This document shows, piece after piece, positions 1-9,044 of a stretch of 64,000 nucleotides of DNA (positions are counted from its first letter, which is position 1; every line of letters starts with the position of its first letter). This DNA comes from Clostridium sp. AM58-1XD. Lineage in GTDB: Bacteria; Bacillota; Clostridia; Lachnospirales; Lachnospiraceae. Made by a program: the position numbers and the translations under genes. The notes below the pieces were generated by a model. The model did no database searches. It was not told the DNA's origin and was given only the letters and a program-made list of their open reading frames with translations. Where the stretch lies: positions 1 to 64,000 of the forward strand of contig NZ_QSDR01000027.1 of NCBI RefSeq assembly GCF_003464085.1. The letters run 5' to 3'.

Positions 1-1
1 G

Positions 2-134
2 AACACGATCGAAGAAAAATATCCTGTCTCTTCAGGAGTCGAAAAAGACCCTGGCAGAGCAGATCATATCAGAGGGAACCGTTTCCCTCGCAAGCCTCTC
101 AAAGAGCGACCTGATGGAGCTCCTTGGGGATTAA
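2..134 (+). CDS. Snf2-type DEAD/DEAH helicase, C-terminal fragment
   Basis: The window opens inside a gene. The last 43 codons read in the frame starting at position 3 and end LASLSKSDLMELLGD-stop. The preceding codons NTIEEK are in the frame starting at position 2, so there is a one-base shift near position 20. The pattern TIEEK-ILSLQ-KK-LA-II-SEGT is what I know from the extreme C-terminus of bacterial Snf2/Rad54-like helicases, after helicase motif VI. No catalytic motif is inside the window, so the family call rests only on this tail. A strong terminator follows directly. Confidence 0.6.
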   Translation, partial: TRSKKNILSLQESKKTLAEQIISEGTVSLASLSKSDLMELLGD

Positions 135-140
135 TAGAAC

Positions 141-191
141 CGGGGCATGGTACTCTGTGCAGAAGCAGAAGGATACCGTGCCCCGATTTTT
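141..191 (+). terminator. Rho-independent terminator after the helicase gene
   Basis: Arms CGGGGCA(T)GGTA at 141-151 and TACCGTGCCCCG at 174-185 pair across a loop of about 20 nt and are followed by ATTTTT. This ends the helicase transcript and isolates the two-component operon. Confidence 0.8.
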
Positions 192-212
192 ATGAGTTTT
201 TCATGAATTCTA

Positions 213-309
213 CCGTCTGCTGTTACAACGTGAACACACCTCAGCTGTGGAAAGCCGCCGAATTCCGCTATTGTCTTACCATGACTTGATTATCGGCAAC
301 AGCAGACGG
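213..309. other. Long-range perfect inverted repeat, possible structured RNA
   Basis: CCGTCTGCTGTT (213-224) and AACAGCAGACGG (298-309) are exact reverse complements 73 nt apart. The enclosed sequence has GCCG/CGGC segments that could form an inner helix. There is no ORF here. It lies between the helicase terminator and the repeat pair that precedes the response regulator. The function is unknown; a structured transcript or a protein-binding site are both possible. Confidence 0.4.
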
Positions 310-395
310 ATGAGCAGCCGGCATGTCATGTACATTATAAAATATTTAGCTACAAAATATTTTACATTTCGATAAAGATTTCGCGACGGGGAAAT

Positions 396-473
396 GATAT
401 AATGTCCGCAAAGCGGCATTATATCGGCGCATTAACGGTTTCTGCGCCTGCCGCAGAAAGCCGTGCGCTAAAA
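396..473 (+). repeat. Two-hairpin repeat, copy A
   Basis: First hairpin: GATATAATG-CCGC / GCGGCATTATATC with an AAA loop (396-425). A GCGC linker follows, then a second hairpin CGGTTTCTGCG / CGCAGAAAGCCG (435-463), and a closing TGCGCTAAAA. Copy B at 507-584 is almost identical and starts 111 nt later. A diverged copy lies at 18994-19088. The TATAAT inside the first arm also resembles a -10 element, but I see no convincing -35. Confidence 0.75.
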
Positions 474-506
474 TCCGCCGGAGGCACATGACCGCGCAGC
501 GGTTAT

Positions 507-584
507 GATATAATGACCGCAAAGCGGCATTATATCAGCGCATTAACGGTTTCTGCGCCTGCCGCAGAAAGCCGTGCGCTAAAA
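507..584 (+). repeat. Two-hairpin repeat, copy B, in the leader of the response-regulator gene
   Basis: This differs from copy A at only a few positions (for example GACCGC for GTCCGC in the first hairpin, and one linker base). It ends immediately before the ribosome-binding site AAGGGG (584-589) of the response regulator. If transcribed, both hairpins would sit in the 5' leader, where they could affect stability or translation. Confidence 0.75.
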
Positions 585-597
585 AGGGGAACGATTG

Positions 598-1266
598 ATG
601 AAAAATAGAATCTTAGTGATCGAAGATGATATAGATATATCCGATTTAATCTGCATGAATCTGGAAGCGGCCGGCTACGAGGCTGATCCTGTATATGAAG
701 GTGATCAGGCAGAGTCCCGTTTGCTGGAAGGCGGTCGCTATGACCTGGCACTGTTGGATTTGATGCTGCCTGGAAAAGATGGATTTTCTCTTATTGAACC
801 GTTGAAAAAACAAGACATTCCCGTCATATGCCTGACCGCCAGGGCAGACGTGCTCAGTAAGGTACAGGGGCTTAAAATGGGAGCAGAAGATTATATGGTA
901 AAGCCATTTGAAGTTCTGGAGCTTCTGGTACGCATGGAAAAAGTACTGGAGCGTACGGGAAAAAGAAAAAATGAACTTACCTGCAGGGGCCTGACTGTGG
1001 ATTTAAAACGCCATACAGTTTATGAGGATGGGAAAGAAGTGCATTTAAAACCGACAGAATATAAGCTTTTGACAGTATTTCTTCAAAACCGCAATATTAT
1101 GCTGGGACGAGAAACCCTTCTTGACCTCGTGTGGGGAGAAGAATTTTACGGAGAGACGAGAACCGTTGACGTCCATGTAGCAAAACTGAGAAGGAAGCTG
1201 AAAACCTGCGGAAATATTGTGACGATTCCAAAAGGCGGATATTTATTTGAGGATGACGGAGTATGA
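598..1266 (+). CDS. OmpR/PhoB-family response regulator
   Basis: A 222-aa cytoplasmic DNA-binding regulator. The receiver domain (about 1-115) shows the acidic pair D10/D11, phospho-acceptor D54 in LLDLMLPGKDGF, T80 and the conserved lysine K102 in VKPF. The C-terminal winged helix (about 125-220) has the typical recognition segment RTVDVHVAKLRRKL. I chose ATG 598 over the in-frame TTG at 595 because AAGGGG lies 8-9 nt upstream. Its last four bases overlap the kinase gene (ATGA), which indicates translational coupling. The kinase next door is the obvious partner. The inducing signal is not visible. Confidence 0.95.
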   Translation: MKNRILVIEDDIDISDLICMNLEAAGYEADPVYEGDQAESRLLEGGRYDLALLDLMLPGKDGFSLIEPLKKQDIPVICLTARADVLSKVQGLKMGAEDYMVKPFEVLELLVRMEKVLERTGKRKNELTCRGLTVDLKRHTVYEDGKEVHLKPTEYKLLTVFLQNRNIMLGRETLLDLVWGEEFYGETRTVDVHVAKLRRKLKTCGNIVTIPKGGYLFEDDGV

Positions 1267-2615
1267 AGATCAGGACAAAAATAATAGGTCTGGTGACAGC
1301 AGTACTTTTTCTGTCTTTTCTAATCTGCGGAGCGTTTTCCGTCAGCCAGTTTATGAAAGCGAGTATAGAAGGCATTGTTCAAAATGAAACGGAAAAGCTG
1401 GCCATTGCGGAACGTGCATTTCGTCAGGTTGGAACGAGAGAAGATTTTGATGAAATGGGGGAACTGGCTAGGGATGCATATCTGAAATATCAGTTTGAAC
1501 GATGTTATCAGAGAGGATATGCGCTGTTGAAGGACGACATCTGTATGAAAAACATGACGGATTACGACATTACAAATCCCTCGGCGCTAAAAGAGGCGTA
1601 TACAATACAGAAGATAAGCGGCAGGTACATACTGATTATGAAAGGAGAGCTGGAATATCCCCAGGGATTTTCCGTGCTGTCGGTAAAGGATATCTCATCT
1701 GCCTGGACATCGGCCAGAGACCAGATAAAGATGTACTTCCTGATCTTCTTACTGGTATTCGGAACGGCAGTCTCCGTTCTGATTCTGTTGATCCGCCGTA
1801 TTCTGAAAGCGCTGGAGGACCTGCGGATTCAGGCGGAAGCCATCAGCCGTGGGGATTATTCCAGAAAAGTAAATATAACCTCAGGTGATGAGCTTGCTGC
1901 TCTTTCCGGCAGTCTGAACCGTATGTCCGACCGTATTGAGCAGCAGATTGAAGACCTTGAACTCCTTTTAGGGGCGCTTTCACATGAAATGAAAACTCCG
2001 GTAACGAACATTATGGGATATTCAGATTCCCTTCTGCATGTCCGGCTAAACGAGCTGCAGAAGGAAAAGGCGCTGGAGGCGATTTACCGTTCCGCAGGCC
2101 GTCTGAATCAGATGTCGGGGAAACTGCTGCAGTTGATCGGACTGTATGAAAATCAGGAGATTGCTATGAAGGATATTGAACTGGGAAAAGTCCTGATACC
2201 GGTTCTTGAAGAACATAAAACTTCATTATCAGATAAAAAAATCCGCATCAGCCTGGACAATGAGGCGGTTAGTCATTTTATTGTAAGGGGAGATGAAATT
2301 CTGCTGGGCAGTCTGCTGGACAACATTATTTCCAACAGCATAAAAGCTCTGGACCAAGGAGGCAATATCCGGATTACGTGCCTGGACAGGATGGTTATCA
2401 TACAGGACAGCGGCTGTGGAATACCGGAAAAAGATATTCCCCATGTGAGAAAGGCATTTTATATGGCCGACAAATCCAGAAGCCGGAAGCAGCAGGGGGC
2501 AGGACTGGGGCTCGCACTGGCAGACAGGATTGTATCTTTCCACAGGGCTTCAATGGAGATTAAAAGCAAGGAAGGGGAAGGGACAGAGGTAGGCATCACG
2601 TTTCCTGAAGTTTGA
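1263..2615 (+). CDS. Membrane sensor histidine kinase
   Basis: A 450-aa kinase. Membrane segments lie at about 8-30 and 155-178, enclosing an extracytoplasmic sensor of about 120 residues with no recognised fold. A HAMP linker follows (about 180-232). The HisKA dimerisation helix has phospho-acceptor H241 in LSHEMKTPVTN. The ATPase domain shows an N box (LLDNIISNSIKAL), a G1 box (DSGCGIP) and a G2 box (GAGLGLALADRI). It is coupled to the upstream regulator by the ATGA overlap. A lipoprotein gene follows about 120 nt downstream and may be a target or an accessory sensor. Confidence 0.95.
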   Translation: MKIRTKIIGLVTAVLFLSFLICGAFSVSQFMKASIEGIVQNETEKLAIAERAFRQVGTREDFDEMGELARDAYLKYQFERCYQRGYALLKDDICMKNMTDYDITNPSALKEAYTIQKISGRYILIMKGELEYPQGFSVLSVKDISSAWTSARDQIKMYFLIFLLVFGTAVSVLILLIRRILKALEDLRIQAEAISRGDYSRKVNITSGDELAALSGSLNRMSDRIEQQIEDLELLLGALSHEMKTPVTNIMGYSDSLLHVRLNELQKEKALEAIYRSAGRLNQMSGKLLQLIGLYENQEIAMKDIELGKVLIPVLEEHKTSLSDKKIRISLDNEAVSHFIVRGDEILLGSLLDNIISNSIKALDQGGNIRITCLDRMVIIQDSGCGIPEKDIPHVRKAFYMADKSRSRKQQGAGLGLALADRIVSFHRASMEIKSKEGEGTEVGITFPEV

Positions 2616-2734
2616 TCAGGATATGATTTACAAAAGGTTTACATGACGGTGAATTCTTCTGCAGGAAATTCTGCTATGATAGTTTCAGCAGACAGAAATG
2701 CAAAAATAGAAAAAAGAGCAGAGGAGGATGCGGT

Positions 2735-4225
2735 GTGAGGAAGAAATGCTGTAGGTACTTGAGGAAAACAATGAAAAGTATGAGAAAGAAGGGATTACGT
2801 ATTTCGGTCATACTTATGACTGGATTCGTGATATCCTGCTTTACAGGGTGTATCCCACAGACGGAGGTACCGATTATTTCTGAAAAAACAGGAGAAACAG
2901 AAGGGAAAAAAATCGTATCCGAAGACGAAACGCCGCCCGATAATGAAACGATATCAGGAAAAAAGCAAGAAGAGGAAGAACAGGAAAAGGGACTTATAAA
3001 AGATATAACAGAAGCGCCCGAACGTTACAAGGCAGAAGTATCCGGAGACCAGATCAAGGTAACGGCAGACGCTTATGTGGATATTCCAAAGGTTTCAGAA
3101 GCACCTGTAATTGAAATTGAAGCCTCCTGTTATCAAACGGAGGATTATACAAAATACCTGACACTTTTAGAAAATGAAATTGGAACGTTGGAGTGGACCG
3201 CTAATACCGGTCTCATAAAAGACACGAAAAAAGATACCAAAAAAGATACGGAAGGATTTGACGTGGATGAGACATCGTCTAATGGACAGTATCATTTTTC
3301 GTTCCATACGGGGATTAATCGAAACGGAACACCGATGATATGGCTGACAAATACGAAGTTGAGGGACGGGACCAACGGGGAGTTTGATAACCGGGATCTG
3401 TCGGGATTTTCATTAACAGAAGAAGAAAGAGAAAAACGGGAAATTGAGCTGAAAAAGCGGAGCGAGGAACTGATAGCAGATTTTTCAGAAGGAGACTTTC
3501 GTCTGGAAAGCGGTCAGTGGAAAAGGCTTTCTTCGAGTGAAAGCGGCCGATGGGTTCCAAGTTCCCAATACGGCTACCGAATGGTCTATGTGCGTTCGGT
3601 CGGTGAAATTCCAGTAATTAATCACAGATATAGAAGTGCTTTTTCAGAAATATCCGCCCCCGTACAGTATATGGAGATCCTGTATACAAGCGACGGAACG
3701 CTCCTGGAATTTAAAAATATAAATAAAGAGGTTGTAAAGAAGAATGAAACTGGTACGGATAAAAAAGAAAATTTTCTTCTGCCGTTTTCAGCTGTCAGCC
3801 AGATTTTTGAGCAGTATATGAAGTCCTATTATTTCGTACACAACATGAAACCGGAGTATTCCTATCCAAATGACGAAAGCCTGTACAGCATAGCAGCTGA
3901 GGGGATGGAGTCATGTGTTTATGCGGATGTTACGAAAGTAGAGTTTGGATACCGGCTGGAGTATGACGGGTGGGATTATCAAACGGGAGATAAAGGAAGT
4001 GGAACGGGAAGGCTTGTTCCGGTGTGGTCATTCTATGGAACAGCCTCCATTGGATACGTGAATAAAGACGGTACGGACTCAGGAAGTACAAAAGGACAGC
4101 TGAGCGCGGAACAGGAGAGCCTTCTGCTGGCTGTGAACGCTGGGGATGGAACTATATATGGAAGGGATGATCTCAGGATAAGCGACGGGGTCAACCAGGA
4201 GTACCAGAAGATTAAAAGGGAGTAA
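2735..4225 (+). CDS. Lipoprotein downstream of the two-component system, unknown function
   Basis: A 496-aa predicted lipoprotein. A basic N-terminus and hydrophobic stretch end in the lipobox FTGC, with the lipidated cysteine at about 39. A Glu/Lys-rich low-complexity linker (about 45-90) follows, then a mixed alpha/beta body with no motif I can assign. Similar large lipoproteins sit next to two-component genes in Lachnospiraceae and recall the DUF6034 group, but I cannot verify that here. GTG 2735 is chosen because GAGGAGG lies 8 nt upstream; the next in-frame ATG has no such site. A clear terminator follows. Confidence 0.7.
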   Translation: MRKKCCRYLRKTMKSMRKKGLRISVILMTGFVISCFTGCIPQTEVPIISEKTGETEGKKIVSEDETPPDNETISGKKQEEEEQEKGLIKDITEAPERYKAEVSGDQIKVTADAYVDIPKVSEAPVIEIEASCYQTEDYTKYLTLLENEIGTLEWTANTGLIKDTKKDTKKDTEGFDVDETSSNGQYHFSFHTGINRNGTPMIWLTNTKLRDGTNGEFDNRDLSGFSLTEEEREKREIELKKRSEELIADFSEGDFRLESGQWKRLSSSESGRWVPSSQYGYRMVYVRSVGEIPVINHRYRSAFSEISAPVQYMEILYTSDGTLLEFKNINKEVVKKNETGTDKKENFLLPFSAVSQIFEQYMKSYYFVHNMKPEYSYPNDESLYSIAAEGMESCVYADVTKVEFGYRLEYDGWDYQTGDKGSGTGRLVPVWSFYGTASIGYVNKDGTDSGSTKGQLSAEQESLLLAVNAGDGTIYGRDDLRISDGVNQEYQKIKRE

Positions 4226-4233
4226 ATGTACCT

Positions 4234-4287
4234 AAAAAAGGGACTTTGACAGGCAGTTTATAGCAGCCGGTACAAAGTCCCTTTTTT
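4234..4287. terminator. Bidirectional terminator between convergent genes
   Basis: AAAAAAGGGACTTTG and CAAAGTCCCTTTTTT flank a loop of about 25 nt. The A-run on one side and T-run on the other let it serve both the lipoprotein (+) and the PhzF-like gene (-). Confidence 0.85.
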
Positions 4288-4334
4288 AATTCCATAGGAA
4301 GTTTTTCTGGCAGGATATCGCTTCTGTTATTTTC

Positions 4335-5117
4335 CTAAAGAATACCTTTGATTTGCGCAGCATAAAACAGAACGGCTCTTCCGCTGATCAGCACCCGGCC
4401 GCCCAGGTCCTGGCAGTACAGCGTGCCGCCCCGCTCCGACAGCTGCCTTGCAATCATTTTTTCTCTGCCAAGCCGCCTGCTCCAATACGGAATCAGATTG
4501 CAGTGGGCGGAACCGGTTACAGGATCCTCATTAACGCCGCATTTTGGATAAAAACAGCGGGATACGAAGTCAAAATCGTTACCCGGAGCAGTCACGATGA
4601 CGCCGTCCCCCTGAGCGAGCGCTTCCAGCCTGGAGAAATCAGGCTCCATTTCTTTTATCATATCTTCGTTTTCCACCACAGCGATCAGATCTCTGGAAAG
4701 GTAAAATTCCTGAACAGGAATGCCAAGTGCCTGCTCGGCAGCCTCCAGCCGGCCAATCGCCGGGGCAGGGCGGGATGGAAAGTTAAGCGTATACAGACCG
4801 TCCCTGCATTCCACATACAGATTACCGCTTTGAGAAGTGAATACGGCGGAGGAAATACCTTTGTCAATAAAGTTGTGAATTACAAAAGCGCTGGCGAGTG
4901 TGGCATGGCCGCAGAGGTCAATTTCATATCTTGGAGTAAACCAGCGGATTGCATATGTTTCCCCTTCTTTTACAAGAAACGCTGTCTCAGGCAGGTTGTT
5001 TTCTGCTGCAATTTTCTGCATGATTTCGTCGGCAGTCCATTCAGAGGCGTAACAGACGGCGGCAGGATTGCCTGTGAACAGTTGATCAGCAAATGCATCT
5101 ACAAAATACATGTTCAT
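4335..5117 (-). CDS. PhzF-family isomerase/epimerase-like protein
   Basis: A 260-aa cytoplasmic protein of the PhzF / diaminopimelate-epimerase-like fold, with two similar lobes. The start MNMYFVDAFAD-F-GNPAAVC is the standard family opening. The conserved E in NNLPETAFL (general acid/base in PhzF) is present, as are DLCGHATLA and NEDPVTGSAHC. ATG 5117 is used because AGAGGGA lies upstream, although the frame stays open further upstream. Members of this family are mostly of unknown substrate. It is a single gene, divergent from the RpiR regulator. Confidence 0.85.
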   Translation of the reverse strand: MNMYFVDAFADQLFTGNPAAVCYASEWTADEIMQKIAAENNLPETAFLVKEGETYAIRWFTPRYEIDLCGHATLASAFVIHNFIDKGISSAVFTSQSGNLYVECRDGLYTLNFPSRPAPAIGRLEAAEQALGIPVQEFYLSRDLIAVVENEDMIKEMEPDFSRLEALAQGDGVIVTAPGNDFDFVSRCFYPKCGVNEDPVTGSAHCNLIPYWSRRLGREKMIARQLSERGGTLYCQDLGGRVLISGRAVLFYAAQIKGIL

Positions 5118-5152
5118 GTGTGATCCCTCTTCTTTCGTCAATCGATTTATAT

Positions 5153-5222
5153 TACGGGAACCGCCTTGACCAAAAGCAAGGCGTAGCGAATAGTACCGCG
5201 CTTTTCCTGCGCGTTACTATTT
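5153..5222. repeat. Tandem 70-nt two-hairpin repeat, copy 1
   Basis: Begins ACGGGAACCGCCTTGAC. Hairpin 1 is CGCCTTG / CAAGGCG. Hairpin 2 is AATAGTA-CGCGC / GCGCG-TACTATT with a TTTTCCT loop and a T-run (5220-5226), so this copy could terminate plus-strand transcription. Copy 2 begins 105 nt further on. Both lie in the 431-nt divergent region between the PhzF-like and RpiR genes. Confidence 0.75.
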
Positions 5223-5257
5223 TTTTATTCCGCTCGAACCGAGCTCCATAAAAACAT

Positions 5258-5327
5258 ACGGGAACCGCCTTGACTATAAAGTCAAGGCGTAGCGAATAGT
5301 ATCGCGCTTTTCCTGCGCGTTACTATT
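5258..5327. repeat. Tandem 70-nt two-hairpin repeat, copy 2
   Basis: Near-identical to copy 1, but the first hairpin has a longer stem (CGCCTTGAC / GTCAAGGCG) through paired changes in both arms. The second hairpin differs by one base (ATCGCGC for ACCGCGC). The remaining 5328-5548 is AT-rich leader of the regulator with no clear promoter. Confidence 0.75.
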
Positions 5328-5548
5328 CTTCATTTTACTATAATCTGGAGGTAAGTGAAACAAAAAAATAAATCTTATAATGGCGCATAATAGGAGGAAA
5401 AATAGTGAATTTTCTCACGAATGCATGAACAAAGACATGATTGTCTTGAAAATATTGAAAAAGGCTGACAGTATATCTATAATTGCGGTATAGAAACCGG
5501 AGATATAAAGGGTGAAGCAGACGGATGAGGCGTAAAGGAAGATAACAG

Positions 5549-6256
5549 ATGCAGAGGATGATCATTGAGAGGCTTTCCGTATTAGAGAAGGATGTATTAA
5601 ATTCCATCAAAAACGACGTACAGGATGAAAAAATGGACATGACAATCAGCGCCGTAGCCAGGAGAAATTTTGTTTCTCAGGCTCTGTTAGTAAAGCTGGC
5701 GAAGAAAATGGGATTTTCCGGTTATCGTGATCTGTTGTTTTATCTGCGTCAGGCGCAGACAGAGGAGGAAAACCAGAGCGGATTTTTGGGATCGGGCACA
5801 GAACCGTGCAGGTCAATTATCCGCAATTACAGCGAGACCTTACAGCAACAGTTCACAGAATACTTTGAAATGAGCAAAGGAACCGTCATTTCTGTTTTTG
5901 GAATCGATGATTCCGCTTTGGTTGCAGACTTTTTTGTCAGACACATTATGGAAAAAAAGAACGGCTGTATCGCATACAGGGGCAGGCCTTTGGAGGCCCG
6001 AAGCAAGGAAGGACAGGCGGGTCTGGCGGTAATCGTATCGGATACGGGAGAGACAGAAACGAGTGTGGAAATGGTAAAACATGCGAAGCGTCTGGGGTAT
6101 CACACCATTGTCTTTACAAGCAATGAGAGGAGCCGGGCGGCTGCAGAGACCGATCTTCCTGTGATTATATCGGAAAGAAGCGTAGAGTTTCCGGAGTCCA
6201 ATATGTTTGTGCCATTTGCCATTACCGCGTTTATCCTGCTGTCTGAGAAGTTGTAA
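5549..6256 (+). CDS. MurR/RpiR-family transcriptional regulator
   Basis: A 235-aa regulator. The N-terminal HTH (about 1-75) has the family signature ISAVARRNFVSQALLVKLAKKMGFSGYRDL. The C-terminal SIS sugar-phosphate-binding domain (about 105-230) has VISVFGIDDSALVADFF and IVSDTGETETSVEMVKHAK. Such proteins sense phosphosugars and usually control adjacent catabolic genes. Here it heads the FAD oxidoreductase/ABC importer cluster, 70 nt upstream of the first oxidoreductase, so it probably regulates that locus. The start has AAAGGAAG about 8 nt upstream. Confidence 0.9.
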   Translation: MQRMIIERLSVLEKDVLNSIKNDVQDEKMDMTISAVARRNFVSQALLVKLAKKMGFSGYRDLLFYLRQAQTEEENQSGFLGSGTEPCRSIIRNYSETLQQQFTEYFEMSKGTVISVFGIDDSALVADFFVRHIMEKKNGCIAYRGRPLEARSKEGQAGLAVIVSDTGETETSVEMVKHAKRLGYHTIVFTSNERSRAAAETDLPVIISERSVEFPESNMFVPFAITAFILLSEKL

Positions 6257-6325
6257 CAGTTTGGACGAGACGTCTGAATTGTTACGAATGAAGTGTAAAT
6301 TTGTGAGAAGGAGGAAATATCAGGG

Positions 6326-7654
6326 ATGCTGGAGTATGATATCGTAATTGTAGGCGGGGGAACCGCGGGAGCGGTAGCGGCGCTGGCAGCGGCCAGAAAC
6401 GGATGTCAGAGGGTACTTTTAGTGGAAGCAGGTTCCCATGTGGGAGGGCTTTCGGCGATCGGAATGACGTGGGGAGGATTTTTTGATAATAATTATAGGC
6501 AGGTAATCGGAGGAATTCCTCATGAACTGGTGAAAAAATGTCAGGAAATTGCAGGGAGAGGGTATTTCCAATATCATGGGGACGGTGATAAATGGATCAC
6601 AGGGCTTGCTTCCGTAGATGGGGAAACAGCCCGCTACGTGATTGAGAAGGAACTGTATGACACAGGCTGCGATATCATGCTGTTTTCCATTCTGGACGGG
6701 GTGAAAATGGAAAACGGGCGCATTGAACAGATCGAAGTCGTATCCCGCCTGGGGAAGGAATCTATCCGCGCCAAATATTTTATCGACGCCACGGGGGAAC
6801 TGGTACTGGCGGATAAGGCAGGCGTCCGGTGGGAACACGGGCGGGAAGGCGAGACCCAGTGTACGTCCAACATGTTCCGGGTTTTAGGCGTGGATATGGA
6901 CAAGTACGAAAAATTTCTCAATCAGTACATAAACACGGAAGATCTGGATCCGTGGAAAAAGGAGACAGGAGCGATCAGAAGGGGAATTGAGTACTGGTGC
7001 CCGTGGAAGCCCAATGGATTCAGCAATATGCCGAAATCTCTGGGAATCTACTATCACGGCAAGAATAACGACGTGATCTTAAACTGTACGAGCATCAGTA
7101 TCAATCCTCTGGATATTATGGAACTGAGCCGCGCCAGCTATATGCTGAGAAAAGAGGCGTTCCAGGTGCTGGAATATCTGAAGGAACATGTGGACGGATT
7201 CCAGGAGGCATATATCGCGGCCGTTTACGACCTGGCGGCCAGGGAGACGAGACGGATGATCGGAGATTATGTGTTGACCATGGACGATATCGTGGTCCAC
7301 AGAAGATTTGACGACGCAGTAGGGATGGGAGCTTATCCACCGGATATTCACGATGTGGAAGGGTCTGTCCATATTCCGTCAACGAGGGAGTTTAACGAAA
7401 AGAGCGACGGCGCTTATGACATACCGCTGAGAAGCATGACTACTTCCATTGCCAACCTTCTGGTGGCGGGAAAATGCATTTCAGCCACTTTTGAGGCACA
7501 GTCGGCGGCGAGAGGGATCGGCCCGTGTATGGTAGAGGGACAGGGAGTGGGGACGGCCGCGGCCCTGGCGCTTGATTCAGGCGTTTCGGATATTCATGAG
7601 ATCAGTATCCGGAAGCTCCGTCAGATGCTGGAAGAGCAGGGAGTTATTTTTTAA
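6326..7654 (+). CDS. FAD-dependent oxidoreductase, first tandem copy
   Basis: A 442-aa flavoprotein of the FAD_oxidored type. The N-terminal dinucleotide-binding motif is VGGGTAGAVAALAAARNG (about 8-25), followed by VEAGSHVGGLSAIGMTWGG. The C-terminal FAD-contact region reads LLVAGKCISATFEAQSAARG. There is no signal peptide, so it is cytoplasmic. The reaction is unknown. Its place between an RpiR regulator and a sugar-type ABC importer suggests oxidation of an imported sugar or sugar conjugate. It is followed after 24 nt by a highly similar second copy. Confidence 0.85.
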   Translation: MLEYDIVIVGGGTAGAVAALAAARNGCQRVLLVEAGSHVGGLSAIGMTWGGFFDNNYRQVIGGIPHELVKKCQEIAGRGYFQYHGDGDKWITGLASVDGETARYVIEKELYDTGCDIMLFSILDGVKMENGRIEQIEVVSRLGKESIRAKYFIDATGELVLADKAGVRWEHGREGETQCTSNMFRVLGVDMDKYEKFLNQYINTEDLDPWKKETGAIRRGIEYWCPWKPNGFSNMPKSLGIYYHGKNNDVILNCTSISINPLDIMELSRASYMLRKEAFQVLEYLKEHVDGFQEAYIAAVYDLAARETRRMIGDYVLTMDDIVVHRRFDDAVGMGAYPPDIHDVEGSVHIPSTREFNEKSDGAYDIPLRSMTTSIANLLVAGKCISATFEAQSAARGIGPCMVEGQGVGTAAALALDSGVSDIHEISIRKLRQMLEEQGVIF

Positions 7655-7678
7655 TCAACAGTCCGGGAGGAAGCAGTT

Positions 7679-9044
7679 ATGCTGGAATATGATGTGGTAG
7701 TTGTCGGGGGAGGGACGGCCGGTTCCGTAGCCGCCCTGGCGGCGCTTAGAAATGGCTGCAGAAAGGTACTGATCGTAGAGGCGGGCGCTCACATCGGCGG
7801 CCTGTCCGCGATCGGAATGACGTGGGGAGGATTTTTCGACAATAATTATGAGCAGGTAATCGGGGGAATTCCCAATGAACTGGTAAAAAAATGCCAGGAA
7901 ATAGCGGGACGCGGTTATTTTGAATATCATGGGGACGGTGATAAATGGATCACAGGACTTGCCTCAGTCGACCCGGAAACGGCCAGGTTCGTGATAGAAA
8001 AGGAGCTTTACGACGCAGGCTGTGAGATCATGCTGTTTTCCATTCTGGACAGCGTAAAGATGGAAAACGGAAGGATAAAGGGAATTGAAGTGGTGTCGAA
8101 GCTGGGAAGAAAAGAGATTCGTTCCAGATACTTTATCGATGCCACAGGCGACCTTATGCTGGCGAATATGGCGGGAATCCGCTGGGAACACGGCAGTCAG
8201 GGAACGACCCAGAGCACGTCCAATATGTTCCGGGTGGTTGGGGTGGACATGGACCGGTATGAACGATATCTGGACAAATACATCAACACGGATAACCATG
8301 ACCCATGGAAAAAGGAAACGGGCGGCATACGGCGGGGGATTGAATACTGGTGTCCCTGGAAGCTGGACGGGTTCGATTATATGCCAGATCCCTGGGGATT
8401 TACTATCACGGAAAAAATGACGACGTGATCCTCAACTGCACCAGCGCCAGTATCAATCCGCTGGATATTATGGAGGTCAGCCGGGCCAGCTTCCTTTTGA
8501 GAGAGGAAGCGTTCCGGGTGGTGGCATATCTGAAAAAGCATGTGGACGGATTTCAGAACGCGTATATCGCCGAAGTCTATGACCTGGCTGCAAGAGAAGC
8601 CAGGAGAATGATCGGGGACTACGTGCTGACTATGAAAGATATCGTCGAGCACAAGACGTTTGAGGACGCCGTCGGCATGGGCGCTTATCCTTTAAATTTC
8701 CATGATGCCACAGGCGCCGTACATATCCCGTCCACAAGAGAATTTAATGAGAACAGCGACGGGGCGTACGAGATTCCTCTGCGGTGCCTGACGTCTTCTA
8801 TGGCGAACCTGATGGTCGTGGGAAAGTGCATATCGGCCACCTTTGAGGCACAGTCGGCGGCTAGGGGAATCGGTCCGTGTATGGTAGGAGGCCAGGGGGC
8901 CGGAACGGCCGCCGCTCTTGGAACACTGGAAAATATTGACGATATCCATGAAATCGATATAAAAGAACTGAGATCGAGCTGGAGGAACAGGGCGTTCTGT
9001 TCTCTTCCGGAAAGTCGCAGAGAGATGAGGGGGGACCGCAGTGA
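7679..9044 (+). CDS. FAD-dependent oxidoreductase, second tandem copy, interrupted by two frameshifts
   Basis: A paralogue of the upstream gene, alignable end to end with about four in five residues identical by eye. It carries the same VGGGTAGSVAALAA motif and the same C-terminal FAD region. A one-base deletion near 8385 splits it (expected RSLGIYYHGKN) and another near 8975 alters the tail. Restoring both gives a single protein ending at TGA 9042-9044, overlapping the start of the next permease gene. The high conservation on both sides of each break argues for recent or artefactual breaks. The pair could form a heteromer or handle two related substrates. Confidence 0.8.

Noticed and set aside
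4353..5123. 256-codon plus-strand open frame
   Set aside because: Antisense to the PhzF-like gene, whose start and motifs fit the family; the plus frame shows no recognisable pattern.
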